23,700 nt of DNA, taken from Anaerolineales bacterium UBA3499. GTDB taxonomy: Bacteria > Chloroflexota > Anaerolineae > Anaerolineales > UBA11657. Numbering within the stretch: position 1 is the first letter of the stretch; the number at the start of each line of letters is the position of its first letter. Location: NCBI GenBank assembly GCA_002377585.1, contig DFQC01000039.1, forward strand, positions 1,504 to 25,203, in the 5' to 3' direction. The notes beneath the pieces were generated by a model. That model was not told the origin of the DNA, did not search any database, and was given only the letters and a program-made list of their open reading frames with translations. Shown piece after piece: positions 1 through 7,231 of this stretch. Both the position numbers and the translations under genes were made by a program.

Positions 1-62
1 ATGCCTTCAATTTTTGTCCCTCCCATGTCAATTCCAATACGACATTCGACATTATTTTGCAT
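1..62 (-). CDS. ROK-family sugar kinase, N-terminal fragment (runs off the window)
   Basis: Reading the minus strand from an ATG at 60-62 gives twenty residues that begin MQNNVECR and continue IGIDMGGTKIEG before the window ends. DxGGTK preceded by a hydrophobic strand is the phosphate-1 ATP-binding loop at the extreme N-terminus of ROK-family glucokinases, N-acetyl-hexosamine kinases and ROK repressors. The short leader before the motif fits a kinase better than a repressor, which would carry a helix-turn-helix first. A ribosome-binding site (AAGGTGAT) lies a few bases upstream. The gene diverges from the SIS gene at 151, so it probably belongs to the same sugar-related locus. Substrate cannot be told from this fragment. 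The gene is too short inside the window to show as a long open frame. The region between the two starts (63-150) has no gene; it holds AT-rich hexamers such as TATAAT at 125-130 but no clear -35. Confidence 0.8.
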   Translation of the reverse strand, partial: MQNNVECRIGIDMGGTKIEG

Positions 63-150
63 ACATCACCTTTGATAATCTTACAGTATTACGGTTTTGG
101 TCCAGTACAGATATATCTTTATTATATAATGGAGACGAGGCGAATAGACT

Positions 151-1317
151 ATGACCCAAAATAATATAATAGCGCAAGTAGAAAGTCTACCCGAACTTAT
201 ACGGTCTCAAACTCTCGAATTGAACGAGGGCGTTTGCAATCTTTTCACCAAGGAAATATGTAGTAACATAGATAACATAATTACGACTGGTTGTGGAGAC
301 TCGCACATGGCCTCCATCGCAACAGAACTAGCTTTTGAGCAGCTAACCAACATCTCGACTGAGCCACTAAACGCTCTAACTGCCAGCAGATACGCTTTAG
401 CCACGAAGCATAGCAACATTACAACAAACACGCTTGTAATTGGCACGTCCGTATCAGGTACAGTTGTAAGAACGCGCGAAGCATTAGGCATTGCTCGAGA
501 GCAAGGCATGATTACAGTCGCTATTACCGCTAACCCATCATCGCCATTTGGACAAACTGCCGAGCATATCTTAGACTGCTCCGTACCCAATTTCATTGAC
601 TTTCCCGGCGTGCGTTCATACAGAACTTCTTTGGTGGTGCTTTACCTTATAGCCATCAGAATCTCTGAGGTAAAAAACATAATCACTGCTGCAAGAGCAG
701 ACCAGTTACGCAGTGAAATTATTTGCACCGGCGATGCAATTGAAGCCACAATAGAAGCTAACAGAGAGTCGGCCATAGAACTAGCACGCAATCTTATGGC
801 TCAGAACCATTTTGTCTTTGTCGGTCACGGCCCTAATTACGCTACGGCCATGTTCGGAGCAGCTAAGCTTCTCGAGGCCGCAGGAACCCATGCGCTAGCG
901 CAGGACACAGAAGAATGGGGTCATTTACAATATTTTACTAATATAGATATAAATACACCCACATTCATAGTTTCACCAGGTAGCAGGAGTCATAACAGAA
1001 CCGCCGAAATGCTTATTCCCATGACTAGAATAGGACGTTATACCATAGGAGTCTGTCCAGCTGGCGATACTAAAGTGGGAGAGCAATGCGATGTGTTTCT
1101 ACCGGTTTTCGGAAATACACCCGAGATATTTTCGCCAATCGTCTACCCAACAGTCACCGAGTTATTTGCAGACCACCTAGGCTCAAATTTAGGAGAGGAT
1201 TACTTCCGTGGCTTTAAAGATCTCTATGACGTCACCAATCTAAATCCACAAAAAGGAAATAGTATCCGCACGAGTAAACAAGCCACTCTAGATGAGATAC
1301 TAAAAAATCAGGGCTAG
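151..1317 (+). CDS. Double SIS-domain sugar-phosphate isomerase/deaminase-like protein
   Basis: The 388-residue protein carries two SIS (sugar isomerase) domains, roughly residues 40-180 and 205-350. The first shows the phosphosugar-binding Ser/Thr-rich loop (GTSVSGTVVRTREAL) followed by a strand ending in AITAN; the second has FVGHGPNYATA and an EEWGHLQ segment that sits where GlmS-like proteins have their ELKHGP loop. There is no N-terminal glutaminase domain, so it is not GlmS itself; it resembles the family of stand-alone isomerases and deglycases (AgaS, FrlB and similar). ATG at 151 is preceded by GAGG/GGAG motifs at 131-140. It is first in a plus-strand run with two PfkB kinases and two nucleoside phosphorylases. 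An aldose-ketose isomerisation or deamination of a phosphorylated sugar is inferred; the substrate is unknown. Confidence 0.85.
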   Translation: MTQNNIIAQVESLPELIRSQTLELNEGVCNLFTKEICSNIDNIITTGCGDSHMASIATELAFEQLTNISTEPLNALTASRYALATKHSNITTNTLVIGTSVSGTVVRTREALGIAREQGMITVAITANPSSPFGQTAEHILDCSVPNFIDFPGVRSYRTSLVVLYLIAIRISEVKNIITAARADQLRSEIICTGDAIEATIEANRESAIELARNLMAQNHFVFVGHGPNYATAMFGAAKLLEAAGTHALAQDTEEWGHLQYFTNIDINTPTFIVSPGSRSHNRTAEMLIPMTRIGRYTIGVCPAGDTKVGEQCDVFLPVFGNTPEIFSPIVYPTVTELFADHLGSNLGEDYFRGFKDLYDVTNLNPQKGNSIRTSKQATLDEILKNQG

Positions 1318-1359
1318 CAAATGCTCTACCCAATTACTTACTAATCCAAACAATACGCT

Positions 1360-2343
1360 ATGGTTAGCCATACATCCAATCCTATGGACCCAAAATTGAG
1401 CCAAGTCACAGTGATAGGTGATGCTGGTGTTGATGCCATAATCCAACTACCTAAATCACAGAAAGATGAAACTTCATTCAATATAATCCAGCCAACACTG
1501 TCACCAGGTGGAACAGCAGGCAACACATCATTATCTCTTGCAAGACTTGGTCATGTCGTTAAAATGTTTTTTGCTATTGGGTCAGATAGCTACGGAAAAT
1601 ACTTGCTAAGCGCCTTAGAGGACACAAATGTAAACACAGAACATGTCCATGTCTCAGCAGATCATTTCACACTGCATGTTAATGTAATAATTGACCACTT
1701 GGGCGAGAGGCACTTTGCTGGTAACCCTTATGAAAACTGGGCTTCCGTAAATTACCCACCTGACAAGGTGTCCCATGAAGCAATTACCAAATCTAGCTGG
1801 TTGCATACTACTGGCAACAGCTTCGATCGTGGAACTACACCCCTATCTACAATACGATCGATGACAATAGCCAAACAACACAACATTCCAATATCGCTTG
1901 ATCTTAACCTTCGCAGTCCAAACAATCAACTACCTACCCAGTACAAACAGGCCATATCAGAAGCAATAGAACTTGCAGATTATGTATTAGGCTCTGCCGA
2001 TGACGAAATAGCACTTTACACTGACATAGATGAACCAAGCCAGGCCGCCCTTGCACTTTCAGCTGGAACTCGCACCGTAATTTCGAGATTAGGCTCAAAC
2101 GGATGCCTAGTTACCGCACCATCAGGTGAAATTACACACATACCATCCTATCAGGTGAAGGTTGTAGATACCCTAGGAGCCGGAGACACATACAATGCCG
2201 GTTTTATATCTGCTAAACTAGATGGTGCCTCCACAATCGAAGCTGCTAGAAGGGGCAACGCAATCGCTGCACTCTGCGTAGCAAGTGAAGGCGTAACCGA
2301 AAACATTACTATCGAATCAATGCAGGCACTTATGAATGGTTGA
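1360..2343 (+). CDS. PfkB-family carbohydrate kinase (first of two)
   Basis: A 327-residue ribokinase/PfkB-fold protein. The N-terminal PfkB signature is visible around residues 48-64 (PGGTAGNTSLSLARLG), and the C-terminal signature around 270-282 (DTLGAGDTYNAGF) includes the anion-hole GAGD with the catalytic base Asp276. Length and motif spacing are normal for ribokinase, fructokinase or adenosine-kinase-like enzymes. ATG at 1360 gives a leader of 15 residues before the first strand; an internal ATG at 1384 would also leave a complete fold, and neither has a strong ribosome-binding site. It lies 42 bases after the SIS gene and just ahead of a second PfkB gene, so co-transcription is likely. 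It probably phosphorylates a sugar or sugar phosphate made in this cluster; specificity cannot be assigned from sequence alone. Confidence 0.88.
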   Translation: MVSHTSNPMDPKLSQVTVIGDAGVDAIIQLPKSQKDETSFNIIQPTLSPGGTAGNTSLSLARLGHVVKMFFAIGSDSYGKYLLSALEDTNVNTEHVHVSADHFTLHVNVIIDHLGERHFAGNPYENWASVNYPPDKVSHEAITKSSWLHTTGNSFDRGTTPLSTIRSMTIAKQHNIPISLDLNLRSPNNQLPTQYKQAISEAIELADYVLGSADDEIALYTDIDEPSQAALALSAGTRTVISRLGSNGCLVTAPSGEITHIPSYQVKVVDTLGAGDTYNAGFISAKLDGASTIEAARRGNAIAALCVASEGVTENITIESMQALMNG

Positions 2344-2402
2344 CCTCTAAGCGTAACTCATATCACAACAACCATGTCACTCGCACCAAAAAGGCCAACA
2401 AT

Positions 2403-3392
2403 ATGGCAAACAACGTTGATCCAACATATTCCTTACCAAAGAACTTATTAAGCAGGCCACTTGATATCATAGCTTTAGGCTCATTCGTTCTAGAGCGAGT
2501 CATCAAATTATCGGACTGGCCAAAAGCAGGTGGACAAGACAATATCACTATAGAATCGATCACCGACACCTTTGGGGGGTGCGCGACTAGCGTCGCCTGC
2601 TTTGCAGCTCGCTTTGGTCTAAAGTCTTCAATTATTAGCATGATTGGTGACGATCAACCATGCCTTACAGCTCTAAATGAATTACATAATGCCGGAGTCG
2701 ATACAAACCACATGTCCCGATACACCGATGAACAAGGAAGTCTTATTCGCATACTTGCAGACCCAAAAGGTGAATGGGCATCTTTAAGTATGGTAAACCC
2801 TAACCTTAAATTCCGCATGGAAGATTTGCCATCCGTTAGTTATTTCGCAACTGCCAAAATATTGCACATTGATGGCTATGCTTGCTTAGACATTCTAGGA
2901 AAACAGGAAATTGTATTAGAAGCAATTGACCGGGCTACTGAAGCGGGTTGCATTATTTCAATCGACGCATGCGTACCAGCCGCCAAACACGCTACAAACC
3001 TATTGAAATCTGTATTCAATTCCGCAAATATTGCATTCGCCAATCTGTCCGAAGCCCAATACCTAACAGGTACTAACTCAATAACCGACATAATAAATTC
3101 GTTCCGCAAAATCAATTTAGATTTAGGAGTGATCAAAAATGGAATGTACGGGTCACACATAATCAGCGACAACTCAAACGCGCACATACCTGCCTATAAA
3201 GTAGATGTAATAGACTCCATAGCTGCAGGGGACGCATATGTAGCCGGCATGTTGACATCTTTGTGCAAAGGCCTACCATTGATCGAAGCGTCAAAATACG
3301 CAAGCGCATCTGGAGCGCTAGCTTGCCATGGGGCTGGCTCCCTAAGCAATCATTTCTCATTTTCGGACTTGACCAATCTCATTTCCCAATGA
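2403..3392 (+). CDS. PfkB-family carbohydrate kinase (second, divergent copy)
   Basis: From ATG 2403 this is a 329-residue PfkB-fold kinase. It has a GGCATSVACFAARFG signature near residues 55-70 and a C-terminal DSIAAGDAYVAGM segment, in which the usual GAGD is AAGD but the catalytic Asp (about 277) is kept. The open frame extends upstream to a TTG at 2340 that overlaps the previous stop codon. I prefer 2403 because an AAGG ribosome-binding motif lies about 8 bases before it and because the extra 21 residues are polar, Asn/His/Lys-rich and unlike the family. It is only distantly similar to the preceding kinase, so the two probably act on different substrates or steps. The 92 bases that follow (3393-3484) hold no gene and no clear terminator. 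Confidence 0.85.
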   Translation: MANNVDPTYSLPKNLLSRPLDIIALGSFVLERVIKLSDWPKAGGQDNITIESITDTFGGCATSVACFAARFGLKSSIISMIGDDQPCLTALNELHNAGVDTNHMSRYTDEQGSLIRILADPKGEWASLSMVNPNLKFRMEDLPSVSYFATAKILHIDGYACLDILGKQEIVLEAIDRATEAGCIISIDACVPAAKHATNLLKSVFNSANIAFANLSEAQYLTGTNSITDIINSFRKINLDLGVIKNGMYGSHIISDNSNAHIPAYKVDVIDSIAAGDAYVAGMLTSLCKGLPLIEASKYASASGALACHGAGSLSNHFSFSDLTNLISQ

Positions 3393-3484
3393 GAGTAACT
3401 AGTACTAAAATTAGCTAATGTACAATTACTTATCTTTATCACACAAGACTATCACGAACACATTCTAAGGCAAATACCACAATT

Positions 3485-4324
3485 ATGAATAAACTACCAG
3501 AATACATACATGAACGTATGGGAGGCCAGTTACACGAAGGCCAAGTCGCCAAGTACGTAATAGTACCCGGCAGTCAAACTCGAATCAAGAAAATAGTATC
3601 TCATTGGGACGATAACAAAAAACTAGCGCATCATTATGAATTCCTTGTTCATTCAGGAACCATAAACGGGCAAGGTATTACCACATGTTCAACAGGAATA
3701 GGTGGACGTTCCACATCAATTGCCATTGATGAGATGGCGGCTCTTGGTGCTAACACTTTTATCCGCATCGGTGTAACTGGCGGCATACAACCAAACATGC
3801 AAGTTGGCGACCTCGTAATAGCCTCAGGCGCCGTCAGAATGGACAAGACAAGCGAACATTATGTGTTTCCCGAATATCCTGCTGTAGCCGATATGGAAGT
3901 TACATGCGCATTGATCGCGGCTGCGCAACTGGAAGGATGCAATTATCATGTAGGTATTGGAGCGACTGCATCTTCATTTTATGCAGGGCAAGGTATAACC
4001 TGCCTCAATGGCTATCGGACAACAAAAATGGACGCTATAGTCTCAGATATAAAATCCGCAAATGTTTACGACTGGGACACAGAAACAGCGACCATTTTCA
4101 CTCTATGCAACCTATATGGGCTCCGTGCTGGACGCGTAAACGTAATCGTAGATGACCCAAATACAGGCCTTTACAACCCCGCTGGTGAAGATGATGCGGT
4201 CAAGGTAGTCACTGAAGCTGTCAAACTACTAATGAAATGGGACAAAATCAAACAAGAGAACAACCAAGATGTTATGCTACCTGACCATCCAGGTATAACA
4301 TATAAAACTCAAGGAAATAGCTAA
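3485..4324 (+). CDS. Uridine phosphorylase-like nucleoside phosphorylase (first of two)
   Basis: This 279-residue protein belongs to the PNP/UDP (nucleoside phosphorylase-I) superfamily and follows E. coli uridine phosphorylase (Udp) closely through the core: CSTGIGGRSTSIAIDE, then TFIRIGVTGGIQPN with the phosphate-binding Arg and Thr, then the EYPAVADMEV segment. The nucleoside site is altered. The Udp base-recognition pair Gln166/Arg168 is Gln plus Ile here (FYAGQGI), and the ribose-binding Glu-Met-Glu becomes Asp-Thr-Glu (DTETAT), keeping the last Glu. Phosphorolysis of a ribosyl compound is therefore likely, but uridine specificity is doubtful. It starts 92 bases after the second kinase and ends two bases before the paralog at 4327. 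Fold confidence is high, substrate confidence low. Confidence 0.87.
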   Translation: MNKLPEYIHERMGGQLHEGQVAKYVIVPGSQTRIKKIVSHWDDNKKLAHHYEFLVHSGTINGQGITTCSTGIGGRSTSIAIDEMAALGANTFIRIGVTGGIQPNMQVGDLVIASGAVRMDKTSEHYVFPEYPAVADMEVTCALIAAAQLEGCNYHVGIGATASSFYAGQGITCLNGYRTTKMDAIVSDIKSANVYDWDTETATIFTLCNLYGLRAGRVNVIVDDPNTGLYNPAGEDDAVKVVTEAVKLLMKWDKIKQENNQDVMLPDHPGITYKTQGNS

Positions 4325-4326
4325 CT

Positions 4327-5127
4327 ATGCCACAAGACTACGTACATAGAAATTTTGGCGGTAAATGTAAACCTGGAGACATAGCCCCTTACGTAATTGT
4401 AACTGGAAGCAAATCTAGGGTTCGTAACGTAGCATCAAGATGGGACAGTCACAAAGAGATAGCCGATGACTACGAATTCCTAATATGTACTGGTACGCTC
4501 CACGGAAAACCCATATCAGCATGTTCCACAGGTATTGGTGGAATGTCTGTCGCAATAGCAATTGAAGAACTTGCCCGACTTGGAGCTACTACTATATTAA
4601 GAATTGGAGTTACAAGCCCAATCGACGACGAGTTTGAATACGGCGATTTAATCTTAGCTAAAGGCGCTGTCCGTTGGGACGGGACAAGTCACGGTTATGT
4701 CATGGCAGAATATCCTGCAATTGCTCACTTTGAAGTACTAATGGCCTCAATGGTAGCCGCGAGGGCTCTAAATTACCCATACAAATCCGGGATAATAGCA
4801 GACATGGCTTCATTAGGACCCCCAACCCACGACGGCTATAGGAGCTATCTCACCCGCAACACAGAACTAATGGAAGAATCTCTTAAAAAAGCTGGTGTTC
4901 TCAACGGAACCGGTGAAGCCGCCACCATGCTTGTACAATCCTCTATATACGGCCTCAGATCAGGAGTGATAAATGTTAATCTTGTTAATGCCACCACGAA
5001 ATCCTGGGACCCTACCGAAGATGATCGAGTGGTGATTTGCGGCCTGGAAACTATGTCCATACTACAACGCTGGGATGATTTAAAGTCCGAATCAGGTAAT
5101 CAATACACCGTACCACGAGCTAAATAG
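4327..5127 (+). CDS. Uridine phosphorylase-like protein (second, more divergent copy)
   Basis: This 266-residue paralog of the preceding gene has the same layout: CSTGIGGMSVAIAIEEL, TILRIGVTSPI with the phosphate-site Arg and Thr, and EYPAIAHFEV. It has drifted further in the active site. The loop that holds Gln166/Arg168 in E. coli Udp reads DMASLGPPTHDGYR and lacks the Gln. The ribose-binding Glu-Met-Glu region reads GTGEAAT, keeping only the last Glu. The start ATG lies two bases after the previous stop, with an AAGGA motif about 12 bases upstream, so the pair is surely co-translated. It may prefer another base, or form a mixed hexamer with its neighbour; both are inferences. It is the last gene of the plus-strand run and converges with the Rieske gene across 60 bases that show only a weak hairpin. 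Confidence 0.85.
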   Translation: MPQDYVHRNFGGKCKPGDIAPYVIVTGSKSRVRNVASRWDSHKEIADDYEFLICTGTLHGKPISACSTGIGGMSVAIAIEELARLGATTILRIGVTSPIDDEFEYGDLILAKGAVRWDGTSHGYVMAEYPAIAHFEVLMASMVAARALNYPYKSGIIADMASLGPPTHDGYRSYLTRNTELMEESLKKAGVLNGTGEAATMLVQSSIYGLRSGVINVNLVNATTKSWDPTEDDRVVICGLETMSILQRWDDLKSESGNQYTVPRAK

Positions 5128-5187
5128 TAACTAATCCTACTTACTCCAGTACTTTTTACTGCTTTATGTAGACAGCGTGTCGAGCAA

Positions 5188-5493
5188 TTAGTCTATATCA
5201 ATAGTTAATTCATCACCAACTATTTCTACGGGATAAGACGGAATACCTCTTATCGCAGGAAAGGATAGTACACTCCCATCTCGCAAGTCAAATTTTGCAC
5301 CATGTCGTGGACATTCTATGGAATAACCGTCACACTCTCCCTCAGCTACAGGCCCGTCATCATGGGAGCATATATCACCAATACAGTAATATTCGCCACC
5401 CACATTAAAAAGAGCCAGTCTTTTTTCTCCCACAGCAAATATCTTTCTACCACCCTCTAATATTTCATCTTTTTTCGCAATCGTAATTTGCAT
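5188..5493 (-). CDS. Rieske-type [2Fe-2S] ferredoxin
   Basis: A 101-residue single-domain Rieske protein. The two cluster-binding boxes are intact: Cys42-x-His44 (CSHDDG) and Cys61-x2-His64 (CPRHGAKFD), separated by sixteen residues. There is no signal peptide or membrane segment, so it is a soluble cytoplasmic ferredoxin of the type used by ring-hydroxylating dioxygenases (BphF/NdoA-like) and often found at the end of SUF operons. It lies 40 bases after sufU on the same strand and is the last gene of that operon. It could pass electrons during cluster assembly or to an oxygenase encoded elsewhere; the sequence does not decide. An ATG at 5493 with a normal N-terminal strand supports the start. 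Confidence 0.92.
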   Translation of the reverse strand: MQITIAKKDEILEGGRKIFAVGEKRLALFNVGGEYYCIGDICSHDDGPVAEGECDGYSIECPRHGAKFDLRDGSVLSFPAIRGIPSYPVEIVGDELTIDID

Positions 5494-5533
5494 ATACTAT
5501 TTACCTATTCCTCGCTCTCAATACTCCAGCAAT

Positions 5534-5920
5534 CTAGTCTTCAATCCATTCCTGCACGCCATAAGCCCCAACTTTTAGGACCTTCAAACTAAGCATTGCA
5601 CATTTAAGACGTACCGGACCCAGTTCTATGCCGAGCATATCAAGTATATCCTCTCTAGTGTAATCCTTAATCTCTTCAAGACTTTTACCCTGTATATCCT
5701 CCATCAGCATAGATGCCGATGCCTGAGATATAGCACATCCCTGTCCCGAGAATGCGCATTCAATCACACGATTATTATCATCAATGCGCAAATCAATGCG
5801 AATCATGTCGCCGCACAACGGGTTATCGTCTTGGTAAGTAATGTCTGCAGGGTCTAACTCGCCATTAAACCGAGGGTTTTTATAATGATCTAATATAACT
5901 TCACGATACATGTCTTCCAT
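5534..5920 (-). CDS. sufU: SufU, zinc-dependent sulfurtransferase of the SUF system
   Basis: A 128-residue IscU-fold protein. The three conserved cysteines are present at 36 (NPLCGD), 62 (GCAIS) and 107 (RLKCAML), with Asp38 completing the Zn site. The insertion before the last cysteine (GIELGPVRLKCA) marks SufU rather than IscU. In SufU-type systems the protein accepts sulfane sulfur from the active-site cysteine of SufS and passes it toward the SufBCD scaffold. It starts 14 bases after the sufS stop on the same strand, so the two are translationally close, matching their partnership. Confidence 0.95.
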   Translation of the reverse strand: MEDMYREVILDHYKNPRFNGELDPADITYQDDNPLCGDMIRIDLRIDDNNRVIECAFSGQGCAISQASASMLMEDIQGKSLEEIKDYTREDILDMLGIELGPVRLKCAMLSLKVLKVGAYGVQEWIED

Positions 5921-5934
5921 AATATTGTCCCCGT

Positions 5935-7167
5935 CTAACCAAATACTTGTTTCACCTTATATAAACCTTTAATGAGCTTATCCACGTCATCATATGAATT
6001 ATACAGATAGAAAGACGCCCTCGCAGTCGCCACTAAGCTATAACGCTCATGAAGAGGCATAGCACAATGATGACCCGCACGAACAGCAATACCATCCACG
6101 TCCAATATCTGCGATATATCATGCGGATGCACACCATCTAGAGTAAAAGCAGTTACTCCACCACGCTTTTCTGCCTCTGGACCATACACAGTAAGTCCGG
6201 GAATTTCCTCCAGCCTTTCCATAGCATAAGAAACAATATCCTGTTCATGCTCCCACACGTTTTCCATGCCCACACCTTTAAGATAGTCCACTGCAGCGCC
6301 CATAGCTATAGCCTCTCCTATAGCAGGAGTACCTGCCTCAAACTTATAGGGCAATTCATTTGTGTCAAAGTCTCTCAAGTAGACTCTTTTAATCATGTCG
6401 CCGCCTCCGAGGAATGGAGGCATGCCATCCAATAATTCATATCTACCCCACAACACACCTACTCCTGTTGGGCCACACATTTTGTGAGCTGAAAAAGCAA
6501 CAAAGTCAACACCAAGATCCTGGACATCAACCGGCATATGTGGAACTGACTGCGCCGCATCAACAACTATCACCGCCCCATGCTCATGCGCTTGAGTAGC
6601 CATTTCTTTTATTGGATTAAGCGTTCCCAAAACATTTGACATATGAGTAACACACACAGCTTTTGGATTCTTGTCTAGGTGCTTTTCGTATACTTCCAAA
6701 TCAAGACAACCGTTGTCATCTACAGGAATAATATCAATTTCCAAACCTATACTCGCAGCTAACATTTGCCAGGGCACCAAATTAGAGTGATGCTCCATTT
6801 CTGTCAAAACAATGCGATCACCACTACGCAAATTTGCACGACCCCAACTGTTGGCAACAAGATTAATAGCTTCTGTTGTATTGCGAGTATATATAATCTC
6901 TTTCGCGCTCGGAGCACTGATAAATTCGCCAATCTTAGTACGAGCACTTTCATAACCTGCAGTAGCCTCTTCTGCTAGTGTATGTATACCACGATGCACA
7001 TTAGCATTACTATTGCTGTAATAGTAAGACAAACACTCAAGCACTTTCTTTGGCTTTTGGGATGTTGCGGTAGTATCTAAATAAACCAATGGTACATCTT
7101 CGTTTACCATACGTTGTAGCGCAGGAAAATCTCGCTTTATTTCATTAGCATCAAATCGAATTGTCAT
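5935..7167 (-). CDS. sufS: SufS, group II cysteine desulfurase
   Basis: From ATG 7167 the protein has 410 residues, normal for SufS. The PLP-binding lysine is at about 229 in SAHKMCGPTGVG, and the catalytic, sulfur-carrying cysteine is at about 368 in RAGHHCAMPLH, the group II form that works with SufU or SufE. It converts cysteine to alanine and a persulfide. The frame can be extended two codons to a TTG at 7173, but the AGGTG ribosome-binding motif lies about 10 bases before the ATG and only 4 before the TTG, so I choose the ATG. It sits between sufD (64 bases upstream) and sufU (14 bases downstream), as in other SUF operons. Confidence 0.96.
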   Translation of the reverse strand: MTIRFDANEIKRDFPALQRMVNEDVPLVYLDTTATSQKPKKVLECLSYYYSNSNANVHRGIHTLAEEATAGYESARTKIGEFISAPSAKEIIYTRNTTEAINLVANSWGRANLRSGDRIVLTEMEHHSNLVPWQMLAASIGLEIDIIPVDDNGCLDLEVYEKHLDKNPKAVCVTHMSNVLGTLNPIKEMATQAHEHGAVIVVDAAQSVPHMPVDVQDLGVDFVAFSAHKMCGPTGVGVLWGRYELLDGMPPFLGGGDMIKRVYLRDFDTNELPYKFEAGTPAIGEAIAMGAAVDYLKGVGMENVWEHEQDIVSYAMERLEEIPGLTVYGPEAEKRGGVTAFTLDGVHPHDISQILDVDGIAVRAGHHCAMPLHERYSLVATARASFYLYNSYDDVDKLIKGLYKVKQVFG

Positions 7168-7231
7168 CGTCAATATACACCTAAGCTAACTATCACCCTA
7201 GCTATATTAATTCTGACATTATTGTCTTTCT

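Noticed and set aside
207..596. 129-codon frame antisense to the SIS gene
   Set aside because: It overlaps the conserved first SIS domain entirely and has no family features.
2340..2402. TTG 2340 as the start of the second PfkB kinase
   Set aside because: Adds 21 polar residues foreign to the family; ATG 2403 has an AAGG motif at the right distance.
5147..5161. CAGTA-CTTTT-TACTG hairpin between the phosphorylase and Rieske genes
   Set aside because: Only five pairs, mostly A-T, and no proper U-tract; too weak to call a terminator.
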